This document shows, piece after piece, positions 11,161 through 20,627 of a stretch of 64,000 bases of DNA (positions are counted from its first letter, which is position 1; the number at the start of each line of letters is the position of its first letter). The stretch covers positions 381,651-445,650 of the forward strand of contig CAUYUJ010015282.1 in assembly GCA_963575745.1 (NCBI GenBank), in the 5' to 3' direction. The notes beneath the pieces were generated by a model. The model saw only the letters and a program-made list of their open reading frames with translations, did no database searches and was not told the origin of the DNA. A program made the position numbers and the translations under genes. This DNA comes from Prorocentrum cordatum (lineage: Eukaryota > Sar > Dinophyceae > Prorocentrales > Prorocentraceae).

Positions 11161-12175
11161 GTGACACTTTCTCGACACCACAGGGGGTGCGCAGGGGTTG
11201 GTCTCTCAGCTCGGCCGCTATCCACGACACTGGCGCAAAGGCTAGCAGGCGTGGCAGTTTCTCGACACCAAAGGGGATGGGCAGTGGGTGGTCTCTCAGC
11301 TCGGCCGCTATCCACGACACTGGCGCAAAGCCTAGCAGGCGTGGCACTTTCTCGACACCACAAGGGGTGCGCAGGGGGTGGTCTCTCACCGCGGTTCCTA
11401 TCCACGACACTGGCGCAAAGCCTAGCAGGCGTGGCACTCTCTCGACACCAAAGGGGGTGGGCAGGGGGTGGTCTCTCAGCTCGGCCGCTATCCACAACAC
11501 TGGTCGCAAAACCTAGCAGGCGTGGCACTTTCTCGACACCACAGGGGGTGCGCAGGGGGTGGTCTCTCATCGCGGCCCCTATCCACGACACTGGCGCAAA
11601 GGCTAGCAGGCGTGGCACTTTCTCGACACCACAGGGGGTGCGCAGGGGGGGGTCTCTCAGCTCGGCCGCTATCCACGACACTGGCGCAAAGCCTAGCAGC
11701 AGCGTGGCACTTTCTCGACACCAAAGGGGGTGGGCAGGGGGTCTCTCAGCTCGGCCGCTATCCACGACACTGGCGCAAAGCCTAGCAGGCGTGGCACTTT
11801 CTCGACACCACAGGGGGTGGGCAGGGGGTGGTCTCTCAGGGGGTGGTCTCTCAGCTCGGCCGCTATCCACGACACTGGCGCAAAGCCTAGCAGGCGTGGC
11901 ACTTTCTCGACACCACAGGGGGTGCGCAGGGGGTGGTCTCTCAGCTCGGCCGCTATCCACGACACTGGCGCAAAGCCTAGCAGGCGTGGCACTTTCTCGA
12001 CACCAAAAGGGGTGGGCAGGGGGTGGTCTCTCAGCTCCGCCGCTATCCACGACACTGGCGCAAAGGCTAGCAGGCGTGGTACTTTCTCGACACCACAGGG
12101 GGTGCGCAGGGGGTGGTCTCTCAGCTCGGCCGCTATCCACGACATTGGCGCAAAGCCTAGCAGGCGTAGCAGCCG
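11161..12175. repeat. 90-bp tandem repeat array
   Basis: About 11 units of roughly 90 bp with the order TTTCTCGACACCA, GGGGGTGSGCAGGGGGTGG, CTATCCACGACACTGGCGC, AAAGSCTAGCAGGCGTGGC. Some units carry small insertions or deletions, for example a duplicated GGGGGTGGTCTCTCA near 11,835. No gene called. Confidence 0.9.
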
Positions 12176-12590
12176 TGGCATTTTCTCGACACCAGAGGGG
12201 TTGCGCAGGGGGTGGTCTCCCTATGCGTGCCAGGGTCGTCCAGGCATAGCAGGCGTGGCGTTCTCTCGACACCAGAGGGGGTGCGCAGGGGGTGGTCTCC
12301 CCATGCGTGCCAGGGTCGTCCAGGCATAGCAGGCGTGGCATTTTCTCGACACCAGAGGGGGTGCGCAGGGGGTGGTCACCCTATGCGTGCCAGGGTCGTC
12401 CAGGCATAGCAGGCGTGGCATTTTCTCGACACCAGAGGGGGTGCGCAGGGGGTGGTCTCCCTATGCGTGCCAGGGTCGTCCAGGCATAGCAGGCGTGGCG
12501 TTCTCTCGACACCAGAGGGGTTGCGCAGGGGGTGGTATCCCTATGCGTGCCAGGGTCGTCCAGGCATAGCCTCTAGTGCGGGATTGCGTA
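12176..12590. repeat. 80-bp tandem repeat array, variant of the 90-bp array
   Basis: Five units of 80 bp keep TTTCTCGACACCAGAGGGG and GCAGGGGGTGGT but replace the second half with ATGCGTGCCAGGGTCGTCC. The change of unit length is abrupt. 12,591-12,857 holds no gene that I can support. Confidence 0.9.
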
Positions 12591-12857
12591 TTACCTCTCG
12601 TATCCAAGTGCCAGGCGACGCCGGATATGACCGTCACAGATGACTCCTCAACCCCTCCTCTCCCCCCACACGTCCTCCCCCCCCTTTCAACGACCACAGG
12701 GGGCACCTGAGAGCATGACTGCGGTGGTAGTGGTAGCGCGGTTCACACAAGACATAAAATCAGTATGCGGGGTTCCTCGGTAGCGTAGTTTTTTCCAGAG
12801 AACAAATTCTATATGGTGCAACCTATGTTGCGCAGTCTGCGCGGCAGAGGGGCGGCG

Positions 12858-12862
12858 ACGAG
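12858..12862. repeat. Target-site duplication (ACGAG), 3' side of the copia element
   Basis: ACGAG directly abuts the outer end of the LTR at 12,863 and is repeated at 22,621-22,625 beyond the other LTR. Five bp is the usual duplication length for Ty1/copia elements. Confidence 0.9.
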
Positions 12863-13082
12863 TGTGAGCCGACGATCGGATCGAGAGGGACGGACGGGCG
12901 CGGGGAGAGGGCGACTGAGGGTCGCTGGGGCCCGCCTCTCCTCCCCACGTTTTCAGAGACTTGAGCCACAACAATCGCAGTGCGCGCACGCCTGCAGCAC
13001 AGAATAGCAAAGCACGAGACTATTCACACAGGCTCCCAACACACCTAGCTCGAAGGGTGGGGTGGCAAGGATATACAAGACA
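12863..13082 (-). repeat. 3' LTR of the copia element
   Basis: 220 bp. Read on the minus strand it starts TGTCTTG and ends CTCACA, giving TG...CA termini. It matches 22,401-22,620 except for five substitutions and no indels. Confidence 0.95.
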
Positions 13083-13111
13083 GTGCCCCCTATTTTAGCA
13101 CCCTTCGAGCT
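13047..13111 (-). promoter_or_regulatory. Perfect 13-bp inverted repeat spanning the polypurine tract/3' LTR junction
   Basis: AGCTCGAAGGGTG at 13,047-13,059 (inside the LTR) and its exact complement CACCCTTCGAGCT at 13,099-13,111 (internal DNA) flank a 39-nt loop. The loop contains the LTR edge and the tract AATAGGGGGCAC. The 5' LTR has only the first arm, so the hairpin can form only at the 3' end of the transcript. A role in plus-strand priming or 3'-end formation is inference. Confidence 0.75.
13083..13097 (-). promoter_or_regulatory. Polypurine-tract-like plus-strand primer site
   Basis: On the minus strand AAATAGGGGGCAC ends directly at the 3' LTR, where the polypurine tract of an LTR element belongs. 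It is short and interrupted by pyrimidines, so it is a weak match. Confidence 0.5.
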
Positions 13112-13214
13112 CTTGCAAAATCAGCGCAGACAGAACGCCAGGCCCCTCCCCGCGGTCCCCGAGTTCCCCCCCCACGAGGGTACACGGCGGGCACGGCCCG
13201 AGCATCCCTGAACT

Positions 13215-15101
13215 TCAGCCGCAGGATGTAAGTCCTGGCGGCCGCGTCGCTTCTTCTCCTTCTTCTCGCGAGTCTCCTCCTCCCCCGTGCTCGATCACGG
13301 GCTGAGAGCTCAGAGGCCTGAGCGCCACGACGGCGTCTGCTTCTCTCGTCCCCGCCTGGGCCTCCTCCCTCTCGCCGCCTGCCTCCTCCTCCTCCTCCTC
13401 CGGGCTCCGCCCTGTGATCCTCTCCTTGGCGGACGACTCCTGGGCCAAGACTTTCCTCGAGGGCGCCCGAGACCGGGACTTGAGCGCCAAGTTCAGTGAC
13501 CTCTCGTCGAGCGATCCCGTCTCATCTGTGAGCGCCAGAGTGCCTTTCCCCATCAAATCGGCCAAAGCATAATTGCCGCGCTGGGGGTCCACCTTGGCCA
13601 GACTGTCGGCGGGCATTTTACAGTGGGGGGCCCACCTGATCGTCGAGAGGTTGGCGACCATCGAGTCCCTAACTATGGCCATCTCGATGCTGTTACGTCG
13701 ATCAGCCTTACTCCCTCCGCAGTTCTTTGACAGGGTGTCGAAGAGGCTCGCAGCGTCTACGATGGAGATCCCCTGGGAGGCTACCGCGATCTCGCAGTCG
13801 TCCGGGGGGGCGACGGCGAACGGGCAGGCGGAGCGGGAGTTCCACCAGTCGGGCCCCCGAACGTCCCCGTACAACGCGCCCCTAAAGACCGGCCAGATCC
13901 ACTGCCCCTCTGCTAAGGCACCTGAAAGACTCAAGGTCTCGGCGGACAGGGTGGACGACACGACGCGACGGAGACGCTGACTGCGCCAGGAGAGCAGAGA
14001 GACCTTCGCACGTTGGTTGTGCCGAATGCGGGATTCCCCGAGCAGGACCATCCAGGCCCCTTGGGCCCCGTCCCGCTTGGCGGAGCCCGGACCGCCTGCA
14101 TCGCTGCAGGTGATCACGGTCACCGCTGCCAGGTCAAGCGGCCAGATCGTAATCGTATTACATGCGGTTCCGCGAAGGTATCTAGCAACGCGATTAGCCA
14201 TCATGGCCGAGGCAACAGTGACATGAGGGCATTCCGCACTGAGAATGGACGCAGACCCCGAAACGTCTGGCCTCGACTGGCGCCCGACCCACAAGATCTT
14301 AGCGACCAGTCCCGTGTAGTCCCGGAGCTCTCGCTCGTCGAGCAGCTGCTCTGGCTGTCCCGTTCTCTGGCGGTCTAGCTTCATCGGTCGAAGTTGCTCC
14401 AGCACGTATTTTTCTTGATCAACCAAGATACGCCCGTCTGGCATCTGACGTATGCGACGGCCGGCATACTCGGCTTCTCCAGACTGCCATTTTCCGAATT
14501 TAAACCTGCTGGTAAGTTGCTCCTTAAGAGCCTTCTCGTACAAAGGGTCAGTGGCGATAATCAAATCATCGACTTCGATGACGATCAACGACTTCAATCC
14601 CCCCGTGGGGTAGTGGGCGACCCAGAGGCACGGTTCGAGCAGGGACCGACGATAGCCGAGCGAGCGAAGGAAAGCCGTCAGCGTCTGATGCCACCTGATC
14701 GGGGCATCGTTGAGCCCGTATACAGGCGCGACCAACTCAAGCAGGCTTCCTTTCGGCACGTCGACGCCGTCACATGGTTCGACGTAGATCTTACCATTCG
14801 GACGACAGAGAGGATCAGCTTGGCAAAAGGCATTCTTGCAGTCTGCGATCTGCAGCTGCCATTTCTTGCCAGCGACCAGCTGTGGAGCGACGAGATCGGC
14901 CTCCTCTTGAGGCGTGGGCGCGTACACCTTCAGGTTCTCCGCGTCCGGATCGGCATAGCCCCGGACGCACCATCGCGACTTCGCGCGCGCCTTCGCCTCG
15001 GTGCCCTCCTGGGGCTTCCACCGACGCACCATCCTCGACGAGAGGATCCTCGATGGGGTCCTTACGGCGAATGAAGGCGGCCTCGGGGGGGGGAACGACA
15101 C
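13215..15101 (-). CDS. pol: Copia reverse transcriptase and RNase H
   Basis: A 628-codon open frame copies element RNA into DNA. Counting from the first methionine, the RT (about residues 75-320) has the first catalytic Asp in QIADCKNAF (87) and the copia-type VDD box in VIEVDDLII (177-179). RNase H (about 328-505) has Asp334 (CSDAGG), Glu388 (LSAETL), Asp449 (SIVDAA) and Asp499 (MPADSL), so all catalytic acids are present. The tail from about residue 540 is Glu- and Arg-rich and of low complexity. The frame differs from that of the integrase region upstream, so a shift separates them near 15,050. The first residues are a convenience, not a real start; in life this is part of a polyprotein. 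This is the best preserved part of the element. Confidence 0.92.
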   Translation of the reverse strand: MSFPPPRPPSFAVRTPSRILSSRMVRRWKPQEGTEAKARAKSRWCVRGYADPDAENLKVYAPTPQEEADLVAPQLVAGKKWQLQIADCKNAFCQADPLCRPNGKIYVEPCDGVDVPKGSLLELVAPVYGLNDAPIRWHQTLTAFLRSLGYRRSLLEPCLWVAHYPTGGLKSLIVIEVDDLIIATDPLYEKALKEQLTSRFKFGKWQSGEAEYAGRRIRQMPDGRILVDQEKYVLEQLRPMKLDRQRTGQPEQLLDERELRDYTGLVAKILWVGRQSRPDVSGSASILSAECPHVTVASAMMANRVARYLRGTACNTITIWPLDLAAVTVITCSDAGGPGSAKRDGAQGAWMVLLGESRIRHNQRAKVSLLSWRSQRLRRVVSSTLSAETLSLSGALAEGQWIWPVFRGALYGDVRGPDWWNSRSACPFAVAPPDDCEIAVASQGISIVDAASLFDTLSKNCGGSKADRRNSIEMAIVRDSMVANLSTIRWAPHCKMPADSLAKVDPQRGNYALADLMGKGTLALTDETGSLDERSLNLALKSRSRAPSRKVLAQESSAKERITGRSPEEEEEEAGGEREEAQAGTREADAVVALRPLSSQPVIEHGGGGDSREEGEEATRPPGLTSCG

Positions 15102-16330
15102 GCGCGGCCTTCGTCTGGGTCATCGCTGACCACTCGACCGCGTCCGACTCACGGAACTGAGCTCGCTCCTCCGGGCTCAGATGCTTCCAGACGACTTCCT
15201 GACCTCGCTTCGTCCCTGCGTCCGGCTTGGCTGACGAGGATGACCCACTCACGACGAAAGTACCTCCCTCGGGGGACCGAGCGCTCCCAGCATACACCTG
15301 AAGAATCTCCGCGAAGAGGCCCAGATCCTGAGGGTCCGCCTCGCTGTCATCGGCTGGCCCGAGATCGATCCAGAAGTCCCCAGTGCCCCCCTCGGGTCCC
15401 TCGGCGAGGCCCACCAGTGGCCCTGGCTCGATCCCTTCTCCGGGACTGCTTAACTTTTCCCATTCCTGAACTCGTTCGACAACGGAGGAGCCCCCGTTGG
15501 CTTCGACTGGGGTCACCCGAAGGTCCTGGGTTAGCAGCCCTCGAACTGGGGATCCCGGACGCCGTGTGTGAGTCGAGACTCGAGTGACTGCTCGTGGAGA
15601 GCGGTCTCGATCGGCGCTCCGAGCCGTCTCCTCCGGTGGCGGTCTCGGCGCGGTCTGGCCGCCGGTGACCTGCGGCGGCAGGGCTCCGGGGGGCGACACT
15701 TGACTGTTCGTTCGAGGACGGGGCGCGGGGGGGCCTGGCAACTCGGGTGGAACGTGAAGCTTCTCCTCCTTCTCTCTGGCATCCCCCGGGTCGGAAAGGG
15801 CCTCCGGCATCCCAGGAGCTGGGCTCGGAGGCACTGACTCCCCTACTTCACGCACTGATCCGGGATCAGAGCGAAACGAGGCTGGCTCTGGGACGGGCTG
15901 AGGCTCCTCATCCAGAGTAGGTCCTGGGGCGTGGCCGCCGTGCCTTCCGCTGGCTTCGCCGGGGGTAAACGGGCCGCCGGCTTCCTCGGCCCGGGGGCCC
16001 GCGGTGTCCCAGGCTTCCTCGGAAGGAGGACCCTCCTGCGTCACATCAAGAGCCCCGATACGGCGACCGGGATTCTTGACCTGCTCCTGGAGGCTCCGGA
16101 ACTCCGCAGTGTCCGCCAGCTCGGCTCCCTGGGCTTCAACCCTGGTGGCGGCCCGGACTTGCTCGGTGCTGCATTTCCAGAGCTTCGTCCTCATCGCGAC
16201 CCACACTGTGGTGCCGCGTTGCGCCACGACGGCCCCGGGGCCCACCCAGCGGTCTCGCTGCAGAGAGTGGCTCTTGGCCCCGACAAGCTTCCTCCAGACG
16301 TAGACCCACTGCCCAGGAACATGCGCTCGA
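15050..16330 (-). CDS. Pol linker between integrase and RT, low-complexity
   Basis: After the integrase C-terminal region the pol frame continues about 400 codons rich in Pro, Glu, Ser and Gly. One stretch (WIDLGPADDSEADPQDL) is acidic, and the segment ends at VEWSAMTQTKAARVV just before the RT frame. Long disordered linkers between integrase and RT are usual in copia polyproteins. No domain recognised. Confidence 0.6.
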
Positions 16331-17130
16331 TCGGCGTGGTGCCGCGCCCGACTGGCTTCTGACACGCGTGATCTCGCATCGGCCGACATGAGTGCCAGCT
16401 TGGCCTGTTCCCGAATTTGATGCTTCCTCGCGAACGCCCCTGCTGCAGAGTCGCAGCCTTCGACATTCCCCTGGATCACGTCATCGACGCCAACATCGTC
16501 CACCCCCTCATCGCTGAGCAGGGCCCGGGGGAGACGGGGTTCTCTCCGAAGACTAGCTGGCACGGGGAGTACCCTGGGCGGTGGTAATATCTGTTCTTTG
16601 CAGCCACCGTCTCGTAAATGAGGAGCTCCACTTCCTCGAGGGTGTTGGGGTGCACAACTTCCGAGGCCTTCGAAACCGCATCCTTGATCTAGCCTCCGTG
16701 TCTCTCTGCCCTGCCGTTTTGCCAGGGAGAGGTCGAGTCGCACACGTGTTGGAAGGTTCCAACGCGTTCGCACCCTCTCACGAACGCTCCGAGGAATTCC
16801 CCCCCGCCATCGCTGATAAGAACCTCGGGGGGACCGAAGATCCGCAGCCAGCATCGCTCGAAAGCGGCCCAGAAGTTCTCGGAACTCAGGGCGTCGTTGG
16901 GCGGTATCATGTGACACTGCTGAAACCCTGATCCGTGGTACGGCGATTTTGGTCCCCAGGACCGTGACGAAAAAACAATCGACCGCTACCACGCGGTTGA
17001 AGCGATAGGTCCTCGGGACCGCGGCCCGACGACGCCAGGTCGGCTTGGCGTGACTGTCACACTGCTCGCAGCGGAAGTCATGCCTCACGTATTCTAAAAC
17101 GTCGGACCGGGCGTGTGCTAGCTTCAACAA
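16290..17130 (-). pseudogene. Copia integrase, with frame changes and an in-frame stop
   Basis: The integrase inserts element DNA into the genome. On the minus strand a zinc-binding-like segment (a His, then CEQC near 17,070) precedes the first catalytic Asp in VVAVDCFF (about 16,980). The reading then changes frame near 16,915. The second Asp is in VLISDGGGEF (16,811) and the Glu in NGRAERHGG (16,706), with about 34 residues between them as in DDE integrases. Right after HGG comes an in-frame TAG, beyond which the frame continues sensibly (IKDAVSKASEVVHPNTLEE). A further frame change near 16,490 leads to the C-terminal part (GQWVYVWRKL). The catalytic triad survives but the chain is broken. 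Confidence 0.85.
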
Positions 17131-17509
17131 CTTGAGAAACGCGTCCCGAGGGGGGGGGGCAAGGTTGATGTGCGTCTTCAAAACTTCCCCCTGAAGCCCC
17201 TTACTGAGCTTCCTGCTGGGCCGGGGCTCCCCCCCATCTTCTACTGGGTCCCCCTCGGAGGCGGAGTCATCTGCCTCCTCGTCGGCGGCCAGTGTGGCGG
17301 CCGCCGGTTCCTGAGGGCGGGAGAAAGAGGCAAACTCGTCCTGATACTCTTCGCGGTGTCCGAGAGCAGCGATGCGGGTCGATTCGAAAATCCCCTCACT
17401 GATGGCTTCGACGAGGTCGGGAGGATACTCCTGAGCGGCACGGGTCATAGCCCGGCCGCGCAAGTGCTGATGCCTGCGTTCCCCCTGACATCGACGCAGG
17501 AGGGGTCTC

Positions 17510-17870
17510 AACAGCGTGGGGCGATTCGTAAGACATCTGGTGGGTTTCTTGTTCGGTCCCCCCCCCTGAACGGCCAGTCCGTACTGGCAGAGATCGGCGA
17601 CCCTGGAGACCACGCCTGGTCGACTCGAAATCTCCCGCACCGAGGCGAGCTCCCACGAGCAGGCTCCCTCCGGATGCTCCAGAAGGAACCCCCTACCCCT
17701 GGCCATCTGGTACTCGGCCACTCTCATGCAGAAGGACATGAAACGAATCCCCTTTTCTTCGGCTTCTCGAAGCCGCTCGGCCGACATCCTTTTCCAGCTG
17801 GGTCGTCGGGCTATCGAGAACTGCAGGCATTCAGGAGACATGACCACGACCTCAGGCTGGTCGGCCTCCA
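17510..17870 (-). CDS. Methyltransferase-like segment in pol, between protease and integrase
   Basis: Part of a long pol frame, about 120 residues. It has VVVMSPECLQFS at 17,853-17,818 and, some 50 residues later, GFLLEHPEGA at 17,688-17,659, then CQYGLAVQGG and KKPTRCLTN. The pair SP-x-C-xx-FS and LLEHP resembles motifs IV (PCQxFS) and VI (ENV) of C5-cytosine methyltransferases, with the candidate catalytic Cys kept. That homology is my inference from motif order. Cytosine methyltransferases carried by dinoflagellate retrotransposons have been described. I see no clear SAM-binding motif I, so activity is doubtful. The segment could instead be an unrelated conserved pol region. Confidence 0.5.
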
Positions 17871-18862
17871 GCAGGGCCCAGGCCGTTCGCTCTCCGGCAT
17901 CGGTCGACAGGTCGAGCGAAGATCGAGGCTGCGAGACACTGGGTAGCCCCGACTCTTCAAGTCGGCGGTCGTGCGAGGGACCGAAAAGAATTCCATCACG
18001 AGCTTCCGGCCTGACTCGGCCAGATAGTCCTGGATCAGACGTTTCCGATGACGCTTCAGCTTCTTGACGGTTTCCCCCCCGGTCGCGGTCAGAACGGCAT
18101 CCCGAACTTCCCCGGGGACGTGGCACGTGAGCTCCTCGAGCTCTGGACCCGGGGCCGGCAGTCCTGATCCCAAGGTGAGAATCCCCCCAAAAGGCGAATC
18201 TTCGACATCCTCGGATCCTGGGCGCTCCTCCTTCCCCTGGGCTGGAATCCTCCCTGTCGGTCCGGGCGGAGGGACGTTGGTCGTCGCCCCAGTCGATCCG
18301 GGCGGAGGGACGTTGGTGGTCGCCCCAGTCAATCCCGGCTGCGGGGTGACCCAGATCTCCACCTTCAGGCTGTCGCTCGGGGCCTCCGCAAGTAGAGTCT
18401 GTACCTGCCGAGCGCTGAAGTCGGGCGCGAGCGTGTCGTAAAGGACCCTCGAGCCTCCTCGACACCTGATTCTGGCGAGCCCCCGGACCCACTCCCCTAA
18501 CTCGACGCTGGGTCGACCGACGAGGTGACAAGCGACGCGAGCGAAGAGCGCTTCGACTTCGTCCCTGGACAGTTCCCTGGGCAGCCACCCCCTTTCCCCG
18601 GCGACCTCGTCGAGGATCGTGGCCGTCCCCTTGGCGCTGTCCCACCACACGGACTGGGGCCGGAAAAAAGTGCCCCGATGAGCATTGCCGCATCGGCGCA
18701 GCTGTCGAGCACGGGCTACGGACGCAGCCCTCCAGATCAAGTGCTTTCCCTCGGAGCCCCCCCCCACGGGACAGCACGTGCCACTGGGATCCCGGGGCCC
18801 CGTGATTTGCTGAGGATTGGGTTCGTTCCCTCCCGCTCCTTCCCCATTATCCCCGCTGCTCC

Positions 18863-19627
18863 TCAGTTGCCGCGGCTGCTGGCCAGGCGCTCGATCGCTG
18901 TCGCCATCTTGCTCAGCGTCTCGGCGTTGGCCTGCATGGCGCTGGCCAGCTGTCCCAGCTCCGTCGTGGCACCCGAACTGGATGATGCCGACGGGGTAGC
19001 TGCCTTCGTCGACGGCGGCTTGACCTTGTGAACCCTCTTGGGCGGCTCGAAGGGCGCCTCCTGCGCCAACTCCCGCTCCATGGTCTGCCGCGCTTCCTTC
19101 CTGGCCTGCTTCTCGGCCTTGCGCTGCAGCTGGGCTCGGCGCTCTTCCTTCGTCAGCGGGCGCATCCACAGCTTCTTGTCGCACGCCAAGCACTTGGCCC
19201 ACCTGCTGTACTGGTTCTCCGTCTCGAAGAGTGCGGAGATCGGGTGGCAGCACTCCAGCTGCCCCGTCTTGGTCACCTGCTCTGCCCGAATCTCCTGCAT
19301 CATGTTCGACATCTTCTCGGCTGCGATGTGATCGGCCAACTGCACCATCATGCGTTTCCATCCCTTCTCGGCCGTCGTCAGCTGACCGGTGGCCTTGATC
19401 GACGCTGGCCACGGCATCTCCCCGAGCGGGTCGGTCGGCGAGTCTGATTCGTCCTCTTCGCCGATCTGCTCCCAAGACGCCTGGCTGTTCGTATCCATCT
19501 TCTCCTCGAACCGGACCGACTGGCGCGGCGCGCTGGGCTTCCTCTCCTTCATGCCGCCCTTCCTCACCAGACTGCTCGACCGTCCCGAGCCGGGAGCACC
19601 CTGCAGCGACTTCTCGAGTCGCCCCAT
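18863..19627 (-). CDS. Pol/gag-region segment of unknown function
   Basis: 254 codons in a frame different from the flanking pol frames. The composition is protein-like: basic start, an acidic stretch (EEDESDSPTDPLGEMPW), a Cys-containing segment (LECCHPISALFETENQ, then KCLACDKKLW), a Lys/Arg/Glu-rich helix (ERRAQLQRKAEKQARK) and a Ser/Thr/Ala-rich tail. It lies between the protease and the methyltransferase-like segment, so it probably belongs to the polyprotein and is displaced in frame by an indel. I recognise no domain. Confidence 0.45.
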   Translation of the reverse strand: MGRLEKSLQGAPGSGRSSSLVRKGGMKERKPSAPRQSVRFEEKMDTNSQASWEQIGEEDESDSPTDPLGEMPWPASIKATGQLTTAEKGWKRMMVQLADHIAAEKMSNMMQEIRAEQVTKTGQLECCHPISALFETENQYSRWAKCLACDKKLWMRPLTKEERRAQLQRKAEKQARKEARQTMERELAQEAPFEPPKRVHKVKPPSTKAATPSASSSSGATTELGQLASAMQANAETLSKMATAIERLASSRGN

Positions 19628-19923
19628 TGCCGAAGCTCTCGGAGGTGATCTCGTGGCGCGGTTGACTCTCAGGTTCTTTGAGCCCAGAGATCTTTGGAGC
19701 GCCGGTCCCCTGGATGACGCCCTCTTCGACTCCTCGACTCCTCGCCGCCTCTGTCTGCCACCTCGCCTCCTCTATCTCAGCTTGCGGTGCCTCCTGGCTC
19801 CTGAAATCGGGATCTCCTCGAGACACTTCGACTCCCATCGGCCTACCCGAGGCCGCCCCGACCGCTTCTCCCCGAGAGGGTCCCCCCGGGAACGTTGGGC
19901 GAGGGTGCTCTGGACGTCCTGGA

Positions 19924-19952
19924 GCGCGTCCTAATTCCGAATTAGGACGCGC
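19924..19952. repeat. Perfect palindrome inside pol
   Basis: Arms GCGCGTCCTAATTC (19,924-19,937) and GAATTAGGACGCGC (19,939-19,952) are exact complements around a single C. It lies in the Pro-rich region after the protease. Confidence 0.8.
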
Positions 19953-20149
19953 GTCCTGGAGGTCTGCGGGAGAGGGAGACAGACTGCAGGAGGTGGAGGG
20001 AGAAACATGCGCACCGAAATCGCTCGTGCCCAGTCCTGGCCAGCCCAGCTGAGCGCCTGCCGGAATCTCGAATTCCTGCGGGCTGCTCTCGTCCAAAAGT
20101 CCTGTGGTCCGATGCCCGGACCTCTGCCGATTCATGGGGGTGACCGTGC

Positions 20150-20627
20150 TGCGGCCGGCCATGCTCACGGCAATGGTGTTCTTCTCGAGGTCCACGACGG
20201 CGCCCGGGCTCTCCAGCCAGCGCACCGGGAGCAACAAGGGCACGTCCTCGGCGATGACCCTGAACAGGATCAGGCACCTGATGCCGCCCTTCGTCACAGG
20301 CACCATGGCTTCGCCGATCACCTTCGAGCTTCCTCCGATCCCCTTCGCGGTCCCCACGTGATTCACCTCGCGAAAGGGGGTGTTCCAGCCGCGCTCACGG
20401 TACTTGCCGATCAGGGTCGTCAACTGCTTCTTCCCTACCAGTGCCTGTCCGGCCGCAGTGTCTATCATGCCCTCGGGCTCATCCTGAGGGTGCATCTCGA
20501 ACGCGTAGGCGTCGTCGTCTCCCCGCACTTTCCGGCACAGCTCAAGAATCCGATGGCTGCCCACGATGAAGGAGCCGAAGTCGCCGTCGTCCTGTCGTCG
20601 CCGCCAGGTAGTAGGAACGGTCGCCAT
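20150..20627 (-). CDS. Copia aspartic protease
   Basis: The start of a 938-codon open frame. The catalytic motif GMIDTAAGQALVG places the Asp near 20,462, with DTA in place of the more common DTG/DSG, a substitution found in copia proteases. The hydrophobic segment after it (CLILFRVIAEDVPLLLPVRW) fits the later strand of the fold. The enzyme cleaves the gag-pol polyprotein. Relative to gag (which ends at 20,542) this frame is +1, so a programmed or accidental frameshift in the 85-nt overlap would be needed. Confidence 0.7.

Noticed and set aside
8885-12590. CRISPR-like array
   Set aside because: Units are contiguous with no unique spacers, and the sequence is eukaryotic in character.
12948-12969. 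Spliced-leader-like TGTGGCTCAAG in both LTRs (minus strand)
   Set aside because: Only 13 of 22 positions match the leader and the GTAGCC part is missing; probably chance.
18690-18712. TCCGTAGCC on the minus strand in pol
   Set aside because: Nine leader-like bases only, then no similarity; it lies in continuous pol coding sequence.
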